Source: Spirochaetales bacterium
GTDB taxonomy: Bacteria; Spirochaetota; Spirochaetia; Treponematales; Treponemataceae
DNA: 58,087 nucleotides
Direction of reading: 5' to 3'
NCBI GenBank assembly: GCA_003246335.1
Contig: QKAR01000046.1
Location: 1-58,087, forward strand
Shown piece by piece: positions 43,984 through 53,323 of this stretch; the stretch's first letter is position 1, and every line of letters begins with the position of its first letter. The position numbers and the translations under genes are program-made. The notes below the pieces were generated by a model. It ran no database searches and was not told the DNA's origin. It saw only the letters and a program-made list of their open reading frames with translations.

Positions 43984-44718
43984 ATGTCGAAAAAATTTTT
44001 CTTCGCCCTCGCGGCGGCGATAGTCGTCGCCGCCGCCGCTGGCGCGCAAAACCTCTCCGATAACCAATACAGAAAATCCGGTCAAGAATACGAAAAACAG
44101 GCGAACGCCGCGATGGACGCGGGCGACTACGCGAAGGCGGCCGAGCTCGCCGACCTCGCGGCAATCGAGTACCGCAAGAGCAAGGAATACGCCGAGACGC
44201 AGATGCTTAAATTCCGCGCCGCGAACGCGATCTCCATCGCCCAGCAAAACATCACCGACCGGAAAAACGTCGCGTCCGTCCGCAAGCACTTCGCCAAGGA
44301 GCTCGCGAGCGCCGACGCGCTTTTAGCGGAAGCGAAGGCGCTTTACGCCGCCGAAAACTGGGTCGATAGCCGCGCGAAGGCCATCGAGGCGAATGACGCC
44401 CTCAAGGACATAAAATGGGAAGTTTCGGGCTCCAACGCCGCGACCTCCCCGGGAACGAGGGCCCTTCCCCGCTTTTACACGGTAGTCAGCAGGCCGAAGA
44501 ACACCGACTGCTTCTGGAATATCGCCAAGATGCCGCAAGTCTACGATAATCCGCACAAGTGGCAAGAGTTATGGAAGGCGAACGCGAATAAACTGCGCGA
44601 CCCGGAAAATCCCAATTTAATTTTCCCCGGCATGGTTCTCGAGATTCCCTCAATCGCCGGCGAGACCCGCGAAGGAACCTACGACCCTTCTCTAACGTAT
44701 CCCACCTTCGGTAAATAA
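43984..44718 (+). CDS. Exported LysM-domain protein
   Basis: A 244-residue exported protein with a signal peptide (AGA-QNL, about residue 22), a helical TPR-like region (residues 25-140), and a C-terminal LysM-type domain at about 159-222 (RFYTVVSRPKNTDCFWNIA, then PNLIFPGMVLEIP). LysM binds peptidoglycan, so it probably sits on the periplasmic cell wall, as similar treponemal proteins do. It starts one base after the upstream lipoprotein stop, suggesting the two work together. Confidence 0.88.
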   Translation: MSKKFFFALAAAIVVAAAAGAQNLSDNQYRKSGQEYEKQANAAMDAGDYAKAAELADLAAIEYRKSKEYAETQMLKFRAANAISIAQQNITDRKNVASVRKHFAKELASADALLAEAKALYAAENWVDSRAKAIEANDALKDIKWEVSGSNAATSPGTRALPRFYTVVSRPKNTDCFWNIAKMPQVYDNPHKWQELWKANANKLRDPENPNLIFPGMVLEIPSIAGETREGTYDPSLTYPTFGK

Positions 44719-44789
44719 CCGACACGACTCGTTTCGGGGATGCTCTGCGGTTCGCGCATCCCCGGAATGAGTTTTTTTTCCGAATGCCT

Positions 44790-44795
44790 TATACT
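44790..44795 (+). promoter_or_regulatory. Leaderless-type -10 box of the GGDEF gene
   Basis: TATACT ends seven bases before the ATG at 44803. No Shine-Dalgarno; the -35 region is only T-rich. Confidence 0.6.
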
Positions 44796-44802
44796 TCCTT
44801 AT

Positions 44803-46530
44803 ATGCCGCTCAACAAGAAATCACGTTCATTGCAAATCCTAATGGTCGCCGTCATCGGCGCCCTCATAGTATTCACCTGGACGAGCGCGTTGCGAGACGT
44901 TTATCGTTGGGGCAACGCTTATAAAGAAGCGAACGAGGCTATTACGGCGAACGAGCGGGTCGACGCGATCCTTCAAGCGGGAATTAATCTCGCGTTCGAG
45001 CGCGGCAGGACGAACGTTATGCTCAACGCGCCTACCCCCGCGGAAACGGCGGATCTCGCCTTTATCGCGGATAAACGAACCGCTGTCGCCGAAACCCTCG
45101 AGCCGATTCTCTCCAACCCCTCGATGCAAGCAATCCCAATCGCGCGAACCATCAAAAAGGAATATGAGGATTTGCGTTCCCTGCGGACAGAAGCCGATAG
45201 CGCCTTCAAAATCCCCAAGGCCGACCGGTCGCCCGACTTCGAAACCCGATGGTTCCTTTCGCTGTCGAACCTCGTCGACGATCTTGGGACGCTTGCATCG
45301 ACGGTTTCGCTCGAAAACCGCGCGTTCACGACGTCTTTCCGGACTTACAGCCGAATGAAAGTCATCGCGTACCGACTGCGGGAGACGGTCGGAATATCGT
45401 CGTCGAAAATCGCGGCGAGCGTTTCCTCGGGAGAGGGCATGGATTCGGAGGACATCGAGGGCATCGCGTTTCTACGCGGGCAGAGCGACGCGATTTGGCG
45501 ATCTCTGCGTCAAGAGGCGCTCATTTCCGGCAACCTCGCGATCGGCGCGTCCATTTCCAAGGTAGAACGGGAGCTCTTCCTCACGCTTCGGCCCCTGCAG
45601 GATTCCATCCTCTCGTCCTACCGTCTCGGGGAACGTCCGAAACTGACGACGAAAGCCGTCACGACGGTTTCCATACCCGCCCTCAATTCGATCACGTATC
45701 TCATCTCCATCCTCACGGAAGAGACGCAAAAAGACACGCTGGGGCACCTCTCCGGCATGAAGTCGTCGCTCGCCGCCTCGGTAGCGATGGCCATTCTCTC
45801 GCTCGCGCTCGGCATATACGCGTTGCAGCTGCTCGTCAACCGAGTTCTCCTTCCAATCGAGAAAATCGGGGATCAGCTTGAGCGCCTCGCAAGCGGGGAT
45901 TACGCCACGGAGATACGGTATTCGAGGAAAGTGGACGAGATGACGCGCGGCTACGTCGCCATAGCGGCGTTCCGGGACAGCCTCGTCAAGCACCATGAGC
46001 TCGAGGAAAGGCTCATTAAGCTCAGCAACAGCGACGGGCTAACCGGTCTCGCGAATCGGCGTTTCATGGACGAGGCGTTGGACGCAGAGTGGAACCGCGC
46101 GGCGCGAACGGGCCAACCGCTCGCGATGGCGATGATCGACGCGGACCTTTTTAAAAGCTACAACGACCTCTATGGGCATCTTGTCGGGGACGACTGCCTC
46201 AGGACAATCGCGGGAATATTGAACGCGCGCGCCCAAAGGGCCGGCGACGTCGTCGCTCGGTACGGAGGGGAAGAGTTCGCGGCGATATTGCCAAACCTTT
46301 CGGTCGAGCGGGCGCACGAGTGGATGAGCGTCGTACGCGCCGAAATCGAGGCAAGAAAAATCGCGCATTCCGGCTCCCCGTTCGGGGTCGTCACGGTGAG
46401 CGCGGGCGTCGCGGCCCTCGTTCCCTCCCCGGGAAGCTCCGTCCTCGAGCTGGTGCGGCTCGCGGACGAAGCCCTCTACCGCGCGAAGGCGGAGGGAAGA
46501 AACAAGGTTATTTCGCGAGAAGCCGATTGA
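44803..46530 (+). CDS. Membrane diguanylate cyclase (sensor-HAMP-GGDEF)
   Basis: A 575-residue signalling protein. Helices at about 12-32 and 322-342 flank a periplasmic sensor of about 290 residues, mainly helical; a HAMP segment (LPIEKIGDQLERLASGDY) leads to the GGDEF domain with GGEEF (488-492), which makes cyclic di-GMP from two GTP. The product-inhibition site RxxD is kept (R479-A-G-D482, five residues before GGEEF). ATG 44803 is chosen as TATACT ends seven bases upstream; an in-frame extension of 21 codons would run through the promoter. Its 3' end overlaps htpG by 23 bases. Confidence 0.92.
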   Translation: MPLNKKSRSLQILMVAVIGALIVFTWTSALRDVYRWGNAYKEANEAITANERVDAILQAGINLAFERGRTNVMLNAPTPAETADLAFIADKRTAVAETLEPILSNPSMQAIPIARTIKKEYEDLRSLRTEADSAFKIPKADRSPDFETRWFLSLSNLVDDLGTLASTVSLENRAFTTSFRTYSRMKVIAYRLRETVGISSSKIAASVSSGEGMDSEDIEGIAFLRGQSDAIWRSLRQEALISGNLAIGASISKVERELFLTLRPLQDSILSSYRLGERPKLTTKAVTTVSIPALNSITYLISILTEETQKDTLGHLSGMKSSLAASVAMAILSLALGIYALQLLVNRVLLPIEKIGDQLERLASGDYATEIRYSRKVDEMTRGYVAIAAFRDSLVKHHELEERLIKLSNSDGLTGLANRRFMDEALDAEWNRAARTGQPLAMAMIDADLFKSYNDLYGHLVGDDCLRTIAGILNARAQRAGDVVARYGGEEFAAILPNLSVERAHEWMSVVRAEIEARKIAHSGSPFGVVTVSAGVAALVPSPGSSVLELVRLADEALYRAKAEGRNKVISREAD

Positions 46531-48454
46531 GTCGCTTTACGAAATCCGCGGGATCCTTGAGTTCGCTGCCCTCGACGAGCAGGGCCTGATCCAAAAGGAT
46601 GCCAGAAACGTCGGCGACGAAGGATTCATCGTCGCTCGCCTGGACTTTCTTCACCAAGGCGTGATCGGCGTTAATCTCGAGGATCGGCTTTACCTCCGCG
46701 AGGCCGGATTGCCCCATCGCCTTCATCATGCGCTCCATCTGGAGGGACGGGTCGTTTTCGTCGACGACGATGCACGACGGGGAATCCGCGAGCCGTTTCG
46801 ACAGGCGAACGTCTTTCACGCGATCGCCGAGGGCGGCCTTGATTTTCTCGATGGCGGGCTTGAGCTCTTTTTCCTTTTCCTCGGCGGATTTCTTCTCGTC
46901 CTCGGTCGCGAGCTCGTCGTCGCTTCCCGCCCGGTTAGCGGCCTTCAGCTCCCAGTCCTTGTACTTGCCGATGCTGGGGATCACGATGTCGTCGATCTCG
47001 TCGTCCATGATCAGGACTTCAAGACCCTTCGCGCGGTACGCCTCAAGGTGCGGGCTCTGGCGGAGCGTTTTCTCGTCGCCGCCGGTGATGTAGTAAATAG
47101 CCTTTTGCTCGGGTTTCATGCGCGCCGCGTATTCGGCGAAACTTGCCCATTTGGAAGCGGGCTTTTCGTTCCCGTCGGCGTCTTTCCCCGCGGGTGCCTC
47201 GTAGGTCGTCTTAAACCGCACGAGCTCGGAAAGTTCCTCGCGATGGGCGTATTCGCCATAGAGGCCTTCCTTCAGCGGGCGATTGAATTCCCCGATAAAG
47301 GTCGCGTATTTTTCGGGATCGCTTTCGGCGACGCGCTTAAACTCGGAAAGGAGCTTCTTGACCGACGCCGAGCGGATGCTCGAAAGGATTTTGTTCTGCT
47401 GAAGGATCTCGCGGCTCACGTTGAGCGGAAGGTCCTCGCTGTCGATGACGCCGCGCACGAAGCGAAGCCAGGTCGGCAGGAGCTCCTTGTCGTCGTCGGT
47501 GATGAAAACGCGCTTCACGAAGAGCTTAACGCCGGGCTTATAGTCTGCGTGGAACAGGTCGAACGGAGCCTTCGCCGGGACGTAAAAGAGCGTCGTGTAT
47601 TCCTGCGTGCCCTCGGCCTTGGTATGAACGTAGAACAGCGGGTCCTCGCTGTCGTGCGAAAGGGATTTGTAAAAGCCCGTATAGTCCTCGTCCTTAAGGT
47701 CTGACTTCGATTTCTGCCAAATCGCGGACGCGTCGTTAATCTGCTCCGCGGTCGGCGCCTCGGACTTCACGCCGCCCTTGTCGTCGTATTCTTTTTTCAC
47801 GTAATGCAGGTAAATCGGGAACGCGATATGGTCGGAATAGCGCTTGACGATATCCTCTATTTTCCAGCGCGACGTGAACTCGGCGTCGTCGTCGTTCAAA
47901 TACATCACGACCGCCGTGCCGTGGCTGCCCTCGGGAACGCCGTCAAGGAGCGGGAACGCGGTATCGTCGACCTCGGCGAGATCGTACTCGCCCTTCCCGT
48001 CCGAAACCCATTTCCAGGCCTTGGAGCCGCCCGCCTTCTTCGTGACGACCTCGATTTTCGAGGCGACCATGAACGCGGAATAAAAACCGACGCCGAACTG
48101 GCCGATGAGGTTTGAGTCTTTTTTGGCGTCCGCGGCGAGCTGCTCGATAAAGGCCTTGGTGCCGGACCGCGCGATGGTTCCGAGATTCGCGATAACGTCC
48201 TTGTCGTCCATGCCGATACCGGTGTCGCGCACGGTGATCGTCTTAGCGGCCTCGTCGAAGGAGATATCGACGCGCGGGTCGAATTTCACCGACTTGAAGG
48301 ACTCGTCGGAAACGTTGAGGTACTTGAGTTTGTCGAGCGCGTCGGACGCGTTCGACACGATTTCTCGAAGGAAGATCTCCTTGTTGGAGTACATGGAATG
48401 AATGATGAGGGTTAACAGCTGATTGACTTCGGTCTGAAATTGATAAGTCGCCAT
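46508..48454 (-). CDS. htpG: Chaperone HtpG (Hsp90)
   Basis: A 648-residue bacterial Hsp90, of usual length. The GHKL ATPase domain has EIVSNASDALDKLKYL, DTGIGMDDKDVIANLGTIARSGTKAF and GQFGVGFYSAFMVA; the middle domain has the catalytic arginine loop (NVSREILQQN) and FVRGVIDSEDLPLN; a C-terminal dimerisation domain follows. It remodels client proteins in the cytoplasm. ATG at 48454 matches the conserved MATYQFQTEV start and has AGGAG about eleven bases upstream; the open frame upstream is spurious. Confidence 0.97.
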   Translation of the reverse strand: MATYQFQTEVNQLLTLIIHSMYSNKEIFLREIVSNASDALDKLKYLNVSDESFKSVKFDPRVDISFDEAAKTITVRDTGIGMDDKDVIANLGTIARSGTKAFIEQLAADAKKDSNLIGQFGVGFYSAFMVASKIEVVTKKAGGSKAWKWVSDGKGEYDLAEVDDTAFPLLDGVPEGSHGTAVVMYLNDDDAEFTSRWKIEDIVKRYSDHIAFPIYLHYVKKEYDDKGGVKSEAPTAEQINDASAIWQKSKSDLKDEDYTGFYKSLSHDSEDPLFYVHTKAEGTQEYTTLFYVPAKAPFDLFHADYKPGVKLFVKRVFITDDDKELLPTWLRFVRGVIDSEDLPLNVSREILQQNKILSSIRSASVKKLLSEFKRVAESDPEKYATFIGEFNRPLKEGLYGEYAHREELSELVRFKTTYEAPAGKDADGNEKPASKWASFAEYAARMKPEQKAIYYITGGDEKTLRQSPHLEAYRAKGLEVLIMDDEIDDIVIPSIGKYKDWELKAANRAGSDDELATEDEKKSAEEKEKELKPAIEKIKAALGDRVKDVRLSKRLADSPSCIVVDENDPSLQMERMMKAMGQSGLAEVKPILEINADHALVKKVQASDDESFVADVSGILLDQALLVEGSELKDPADFVKRLNRLLAK

Positions 48455-48533
48455 TTTGAGGGATTCTCCTGAAACGTGATGATTTCTTGTCATAAAATGT
48501 ATCGCTAAAAAAGACCGGTCGGCAAGTTTTTTG

Positions 48534-48542
48534 TGATAAACT
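48534..48542 (+). promoter_or_regulatory. Leaderless TG-extended -10 box of the DUF1266 lipoprotein gene
   Basis: TGATAAACT ends six bases before the ATG at 48549; no Shine-Dalgarno and no clear -35 box. Confidence 0.6.
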
Positions 48543-48548
48543 AGTCCC

Positions 48549-50039
48549 ATGGTACGTCGCTTCGTTCGCGATCTCGCCGATCGCGCGCCCGCCATCGCGC
48601 TGATCGCCAGTTTCCTCCTTTTAACCGCCTGCGGCACCGCGCCGCGCGGCGTCGCCGCGGCCTCGTACGGCAAGGAATCGGGAAATTCCCTCGAGCGGGC
48701 GATTCCCGAGGTCTCGCTCGACCCCGAGGGTTCGGCCGCCGAGACGATCGAGTCGCTCGAAAAGCGCGGTTACGCGTGCAAAGCGGATAGTAGCCCGCAA
48801 ATAGTCCAACGAACGGACGAGCAATACGTCTCGGCCTGGGCGGTCGAGGCTTCGCCGCCAAACGGAGAGCGATACGCTTTTAAGCTGACTTTTTCCGTCG
48901 CTGGCCTTTGGTCGTACGAAAAACGGGGCGCGATCGAGAAAATCGAAAAAATTTCCACTGGGGAAAAATCCGCGACGGCGAAAGCCGTGCCTTCCTTGCG
49001 GGCTCCAAACGGCTCGATAGACGACCGTTCTCGCGCCCTTGACCTCGCCATCGCGCTCTCGCGCCAAAATTCGACGGGTTATGACCGAATCATGCCCATC
49101 GAGGACGGAAAGCGAAACCCAAACCCGAAAACGTGGAAAGACCTGCTGCAATCCTCATGGGCAATCGACTCAAGGGAAAAATACTTCGCGTCGTTCGACG
49201 ACCTCGTGGCGAACGGCCACACGAAAGCCTATCGCGACGCGATGCGCATCCTGGACGAGAACCCCCATTTTTCCCCGGCGCAAATAACCCTGTATACCAA
49301 TAATTCGGATTATTACTGCGACCGCCTTTTTTACGTTCGCGCCACGAGGGAATGGCTTGGGGAGCGGAGTCTTCGGGCATGGGATCTCGGGAGGCTCATT
49401 TCCGTGACGCGATGGGCGTACGCCGCCGGGTACATAACCGAGGACGAGGCGTGGCAGCGCATCCTGCCCATCGCCCAGAGCATTTACGAGACGTACGCTT
49501 CCCGCGAGGATTTTCTCGTATCATACGCGGGAGGAAGGGGTTTTTTCGGCGCCGACGATGCCCCTCGCTACGTCCAGGCGATGGTAAAAATTTATTCCGA
49601 GGAAATGGGAAAACCTTCGTCCCGCCAGCATCTCCCCTGGGACGCGGAAGGCGCGGACAGGGGGAGGGTCGTTTCCCGCGCGGCCCAATTGAGCGATTTG
49701 GCGATTCGTCGCGACGCCGAGTGGGACGCGAGCGACGAGTTATTTAAAAGGATAAACCGCGAAATCGCGCGAATTTCCGACGCGGAGAAATCGAAAGATT
49801 ACGGAGACGAGATCGAGGCAGTCGAGGAAATCAAGACGATCCTCGTACCGCTGAAAGCGGGTGAATTTTTTCCCCCGCTGTATTACCAAGCCCGATACGC
49901 CGAAGGCATGGCCTATCTCCAACTCGGGCGAAAAGACGCCGCGCTCGTCGCGTTTCGCGAAATAGCGCGGGCCTATCCCAAAGACGAAAACGTAAGGAAC
50001 CTTATTCAGCAATGCGTATCAGGTTTACCCGAGGCGTAA
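48549..50039 (+). CDS. DUF1266-domain lipoprotein
   Basis: A 496-residue lipoprotein: signal peptide with LTAC (C28), a variable region, then at about 195-330 the DUF1266 pattern (SWAIDSREKYFASFDDL, AWDLGRLISVTRWAYAAGYITEDEAW, and a closing SYAGGRGFFG). The C-terminal part has one TPR-like hairpin (YAEGMAYLQLGRKDAALVAF). DUF1266 proteins have no known activity. Its last 28 bases overlap the start of the omptin-like gene, so the two are probably translated together and may both be envelope proteins. Confidence 0.85.
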   Translation: MVRRFVRDLADRAPAIALIASFLLLTACGTAPRGVAAASYGKESGNSLERAIPEVSLDPEGSAAETIESLEKRGYACKADSSPQIVQRTDEQYVSAWAVEASPPNGERYAFKLTFSVAGLWSYEKRGAIEKIEKISTGEKSATAKAVPSLRAPNGSIDDRSRALDLAIALSRQNSTGYDRIMPIEDGKRNPNPKTWKDLLQSSWAIDSREKYFASFDDLVANGHTKAYRDAMRILDENPHFSPAQITLYTNNSDYYCDRLFYVRATREWLGERSLRAWDLGRLISVTRWAYAAGYITEDEAWQRILPIAQSIYETYASREDFLVSYAGGRGFFGADDAPRYVQAMVKIYSEEMGKPSSRQHLPWDAEGADRGRVVSRAAQLSDLAIRRDAEWDASDELFKRINREIARISDAEKSKDYGDEIEAVEEIKTILVPLKAGEFFPPLYYQARYAEGMAYLQLGRKDAALVAFREIARAYPKDENVRNLIQQCVSGLPEA

Positions 50040-51079
50040 GAGCCGCGACGGAGCGAACGCCGCTTCGCGCGATCGCCCTCTCGTGCGCTTTCGCGCTCTG
50101 CGGAGCGAGTCATTTGGCGGGAGAGGAACCGTTCCGAGAAAGCGAATTCGCGGCGAAAACGGCGACGGCGTCCCCCATCACCCCCGACGTTACCGTTTCC
50201 GCCGGCGCGCTCATGGGAGAAGCCCGCGAGTTCGTGTTCGAGAACGATTCAAGAATCAGCGAACTGACCTGGCCGATCGGTCCGACGCCCGCCGTGAATC
50301 TCGACGCGGGTGTAACGCTCTTCAAGCGCGTGCGACTCGGGGCAAGGGCGTGTTTCGGCGTTCCCGGGGATTTCGGAACGGTCACGGATTCGGATTACTT
50401 GAACGAACCGACGAGTTCGGCGAAAACCCATTATTCCGAGCACGACGGGCGGCTCGACTACGCGGTACACCTTGAATGCGCGGCGTCTTTTAATTTTACG
50501 GTTCCGCTCGATTACGCGAAAAAGGGCGACGCGCTAACCCTCGTTCCCTCTTTGGGTTTTCAGTACAAGAGATATAAATGGACAGCGTCCGACGGATGGG
50601 CCCAGTATCCCCCGGAAAGCTCGGCGCCCTATACCGAGTGGAGCGAATCTGGGGCAAAGACGTATTTTTCCGGCTCGGTCATGACGTACGAGCAAATATA
50701 CCTGATCCCCTTTGCGGGCATCGGGACGACGATTCCGATATCCGACCGGTTTAGCTTTCTCGCGACCCTCAAAGCGAGCCCGTACCTCTGGTGCAACGCG
50801 AAAGACGAACACCTGCTGCGCGACTTAACGTTTTACGACTACACGCGGGGAGGTTGGTTTTTTGAGTCGGAAATTTCGGGTCGATGCGCTATCACGCGAA
50901 TTTCGGCGGCTGTCGCGACGGTGACCTATACGACGACCGGCGTCCAACGCGGAGACACCTACCAGTACGCGGGATCGTCCACGTCGGCTTCCGTTTATCG
51001 CGAATCGGACGGGGAGGGAGGGGGAACGTCCCTCGAATCCCTCGCCGTTCGCCTCGGCCTCGAATTCAAGGCAAACTGA
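50012..51079 (+). CDS. Omptin-family outer-membrane protease
   Basis: A 355-residue precursor that follows the omptin pattern. After a signal peptide (about residues 1-37) it has the family opening SAGALMGEAREFVFE and ISELTW, then D126-S-D128 (VTDSDYLNE) and D265-E-H267 (AKDEHLL). These line up with OmpT Asp83/Asp85 and Asp210/His212, the catalytic pairs. Strands LGFQYKRYKWTASDGW and the alternating pattern to the end fit the ten-stranded barrel with loops outside. Omptins cut between basic residues of surface and host proteins and usually need LPS. The start ATG lies 28 bases inside the DUF1266 gene; the C-terminus does not end in Phe. Activity here is inferred. Confidence 0.85.
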   Translation: MRIRFTRGVRAATERTPLRAIALSCAFALCGASHLAGEEPFRESEFAAKTATASPITPDVTVSAGALMGEAREFVFENDSRISELTWPIGPTPAVNLDAGVTLFKRVRLGARACFGVPGDFGTVTDSDYLNEPTSSAKTHYSEHDGRLDYAVHLECAASFNFTVPLDYAKKGDALTLVPSLGFQYKRYKWTASDGWAQYPPESSAPYTEWSESGAKTYFSGSVMTYEQIYLIPFAGIGTTIPISDRFSFLATLKASPYLWCNAKDEHLLRDLTFYDYTRGGWFFESEISGRCAITRISAAVATVTYTTTGVQRGDTYQYAGSSTSASVYRESDGEGGGTSLESLAVRLGLEFKAN

Positions 51080-53303
51080 TTTTGACGAGACCGTGACGGC
51101 GAAGATGGCGAAAAATTTTCGCCGGAAGGCGGGAGAGCGCCGCCGTGTCCGCAAGAACAGGACCGTCCGCTCGCCGCAGGGCGGCGACGATTTTTTTCGC
51201 GATGGGGGCGTCGACGGGCATCCTGATTTCATCGCCGAGATAGAACCACAGGAGGGATGTACCGCCGGCCTCGCGTACCGGAAGCGGTTCGCTTCCCGCC
51301 CAATAATACGAGGCCCCGGAATCGCAGGGCGCGTCGCGCGCGCCGTCGCGAAAGGCCTCGTACGCCGCCACGCAGGAATCCACGACATTCGGCGCGATAC
51401 TCGGATCGGGAAGGGGAAACGCGAACCACGAGCGAATCGGCAAATCGAGCCCCTCCCCGGCCATCCAGGCAGCCAAGGCGGAATCGAGCCCCGCGGTATA
51501 TTTTTCCGCGGCCCGCTCGCCCTCGAAGCGAAGGTCGTTGTTCGCGAAATCGCCCTCCTCGTCGATGGGACGCAAGCCCCCGCAGGCCGATTCGCGATGC
51601 ATTCCGCCCTGCCACTCGCGATACACTCGCGAGTGCCGCGTGAGCACGAACTTATGCCAAAAAGCCGAGTCGACTAAACCGGCGGCGAAAAGCTGTCGCA
51701 TCGTTTCGGCCGCGTCGACGACTCCCTGCGCGTCCTCGTTCCAATACCCGTAAATGAGGTACGCGTGGACTAAAATACCCGCTTCCTTAAAGGCCGCGCA
51801 GACGGAAACGAGACTGGCGAGATCGATGCCCTTGTCCACGGACGCGAAGCCCTCGGGCGAGGCGATCTCGATGCCGCCGGAAACCGCGACGAGGCCCCCC
51901 GAGGAAAGGAAGTCCGCGAGGTCTCGGGTAAAGGCCTTCTCGAATCGGATGTTGCCCCAAAAGGGAACCACGCCGCCCTCGGACGAGGCGCGCCGGGAAG
52001 CCCAGAGGTTTTCATGCGCGAAATCGCGCAACGCGCGGGGAGGCGCGGCCTCGTCGACGAGGTGAAAGCCCCGGACGTTCTTTCGCAAAGCCTGTTCGCG
52101 CAGGCCGGCGTACAAAGACGGAACCCGAACAGGGACGTATGATCGAACGTAATCGAGGCCGACGTCGCAAAAAGAACACCGGTGCCAATAGCAGCCATGG
52201 GCGAGATAGGCCTTTAACCACGTCCCGTCCGACCAGAGCCGATGCATCGGGTTCGGATCGTCGGCGAGGCGGGGATAACGGGAAAAATCGATATCGCCGT
52301 AATCGGGAACGAGTCGCTCGGTTACCTCCCGCTCAAAGGAGGCCATATCGGGCGAGCAGAGCAGCCTGCGCTGAACCTCCGGTCGCCGGCCAGACGACGA
52401 CGAAAAAGACGAGAGTAACTCGGCTAAGCACCCATACCCGCGATCGAAGCTCAAGGCGTCAACGTAGGAAAACAGGCGCTCGTTGACGGCACCGCGCAGT
52501 TCCGTGCTGACATAACCGCCGCCCATGAGGACGACCGCGCGGTCTCCCCAGCGGGACTTGATCGACCGCCCGACGGCGAGCGAGTTCACGAGGCAACCGG
52601 GAAAGGGAACCGACAGGCAAAAGAGAATGTTTCCATCGGAGGGTATTTCTTCGGAGATACCGTCCCAGAGCCTCTCGAACAAGGGCTCGACGAAATGCTC
52701 GACGAGGGGCCGACCGAGACCGGATTCCACCTCGGCGAAATTCCTTTTTCCCATCGCGAGCGATTCCGCGTAGCGAACGAGGGAAAATTCCCCGTCGAAG
52801 GCGACGGTCACGAAATCGGCGATATCCTCGAGGGCAAGGGTCGCGAGCATGCGCGCGTCGTCGGCGCTCGGCTCTCCGCCGAGCTCGGCGAGAAAGGCGT
52901 CCATGCGGGCGCCGCGCGGCACGGACGGGGAGCGAACGAAGGCGTGGCTCAACTCCCGATCGCCCGTGCGCAAAATCGAGACGATTCCGTCGATCCAGGA
53001 AACCCAATCGCGTTCCCGCGACACGTAGCGGCGAAGCTGGAACGCGCTCTCGGCATCTCCGTTTCGCTCGTTCCGATCGGCGAGAGAAAGCGCTTCCAAC
53101 CGCGAGAGCGAGAAAATTTTTTCCATTCCAGCGCGCGAAAAAAGCGAAAGGAAGAGTTCGTTGCTCCCGTCGATCCAGCGCACGAACGAGGGCCGACCGG
53201 CGGGCGCGAAGTCGCGAAAAAAGGCGGAAAGGTACGCGCCGGAGGGATAGGGGCCGTTAAGCTGCACGAGCGGAGGTTGCACGATCACGACGGAATTTAA
53301 CAT
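51066..53303 (-). CDS. B12-binding-like radical SAM protein
   Basis: A 745-residue enzyme. The N-terminal part (about 1-290) looks like a degenerate cobalamin-binding Rossmann domain (LVNSLAVGRSIKSRWGDRAVVLMGGGY). The radical SAM barrel begins with GCYWHRCSFCD, giving a C-x4-C-x2-C cluster motif in place of C-x3-C-x2-C, followed by a SAM-binding GGIEIAS strand. The C-terminal tail (about 600-745) is extra. Such proteins carry out methylations or rearrangements; no substrate is visible. ATG 53303 abuts GGAGGG, too close for a usual Shine-Dalgarno; a TGATATTTT box ends six bases before it. Its 3' end overlaps the omptin gene by 14 bases. Confidence 0.85.
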   Translation of the reverse strand: MLNSVVIVQPPLVQLNGPYPSGAYLSAFFRDFAPAGRPSFVRWIDGSNELFLSLFSRAGMEKIFSLSRLEALSLADRNERNGDAESAFQLRRYVSRERDWVSWIDGIVSILRTGDRELSHAFVRSPSVPRGARMDAFLAELGGEPSADDARMLATLALEDIADFVTVAFDGEFSLVRYAESLAMGKRNFAEVESGLGRPLVEHFVEPLFERLWDGISEEIPSDGNILFCLSVPFPGCLVNSLAVGRSIKSRWGDRAVVLMGGGYVSTELRGAVNERLFSYVDALSFDRGYGCLAELLSSFSSSSGRRPEVQRRLLCSPDMASFEREVTERLVPDYGDIDFSRYPRLADDPNPMHRLWSDGTWLKAYLAHGCYWHRCSFCDVGLDYVRSYVPVRVPSLYAGLREQALRKNVRGFHLVDEAAPPRALRDFAHENLWASRRASSEGGVVPFWGNIRFEKAFTRDLADFLSSGGLVAVSGGIEIASPEGFASVDKGIDLASLVSVCAAFKEAGILVHAYLIYGYWNEDAQGVVDAAETMRQLFAAGLVDSAFWHKFVLTRHSRVYREWQGGMHRESACGGLRPIDEEGDFANNDLRFEGERAAEKYTAGLDSALAAWMAGEGLDLPIRSWFAFPLPDPSIAPNVVDSCVAAYEAFRDGARDAPCDSGASYYWAGSEPLPVREAGGTSLLWFYLGDEIRMPVDAPIAKKIVAALRRADGPVLADTAALSRLPAKIFRHLRRHGLVKISLP

Positions 53304-53309
53304 CCCTCC

Positions 53310-53318
53310 AAAATATCA
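53310..53318 (-). promoter_or_regulatory. Possible leaderless -10 box of the radical SAM gene
   Basis: TGATATTTT on the minus strand ends six bases before the ATG at 53303. GGAGGG lies between the two, abutting the ATG; a leaderless message or a tightly spaced ribosome site are both possible. Confidence 0.4.
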
Positions 53319-53323
53319 CTTAA

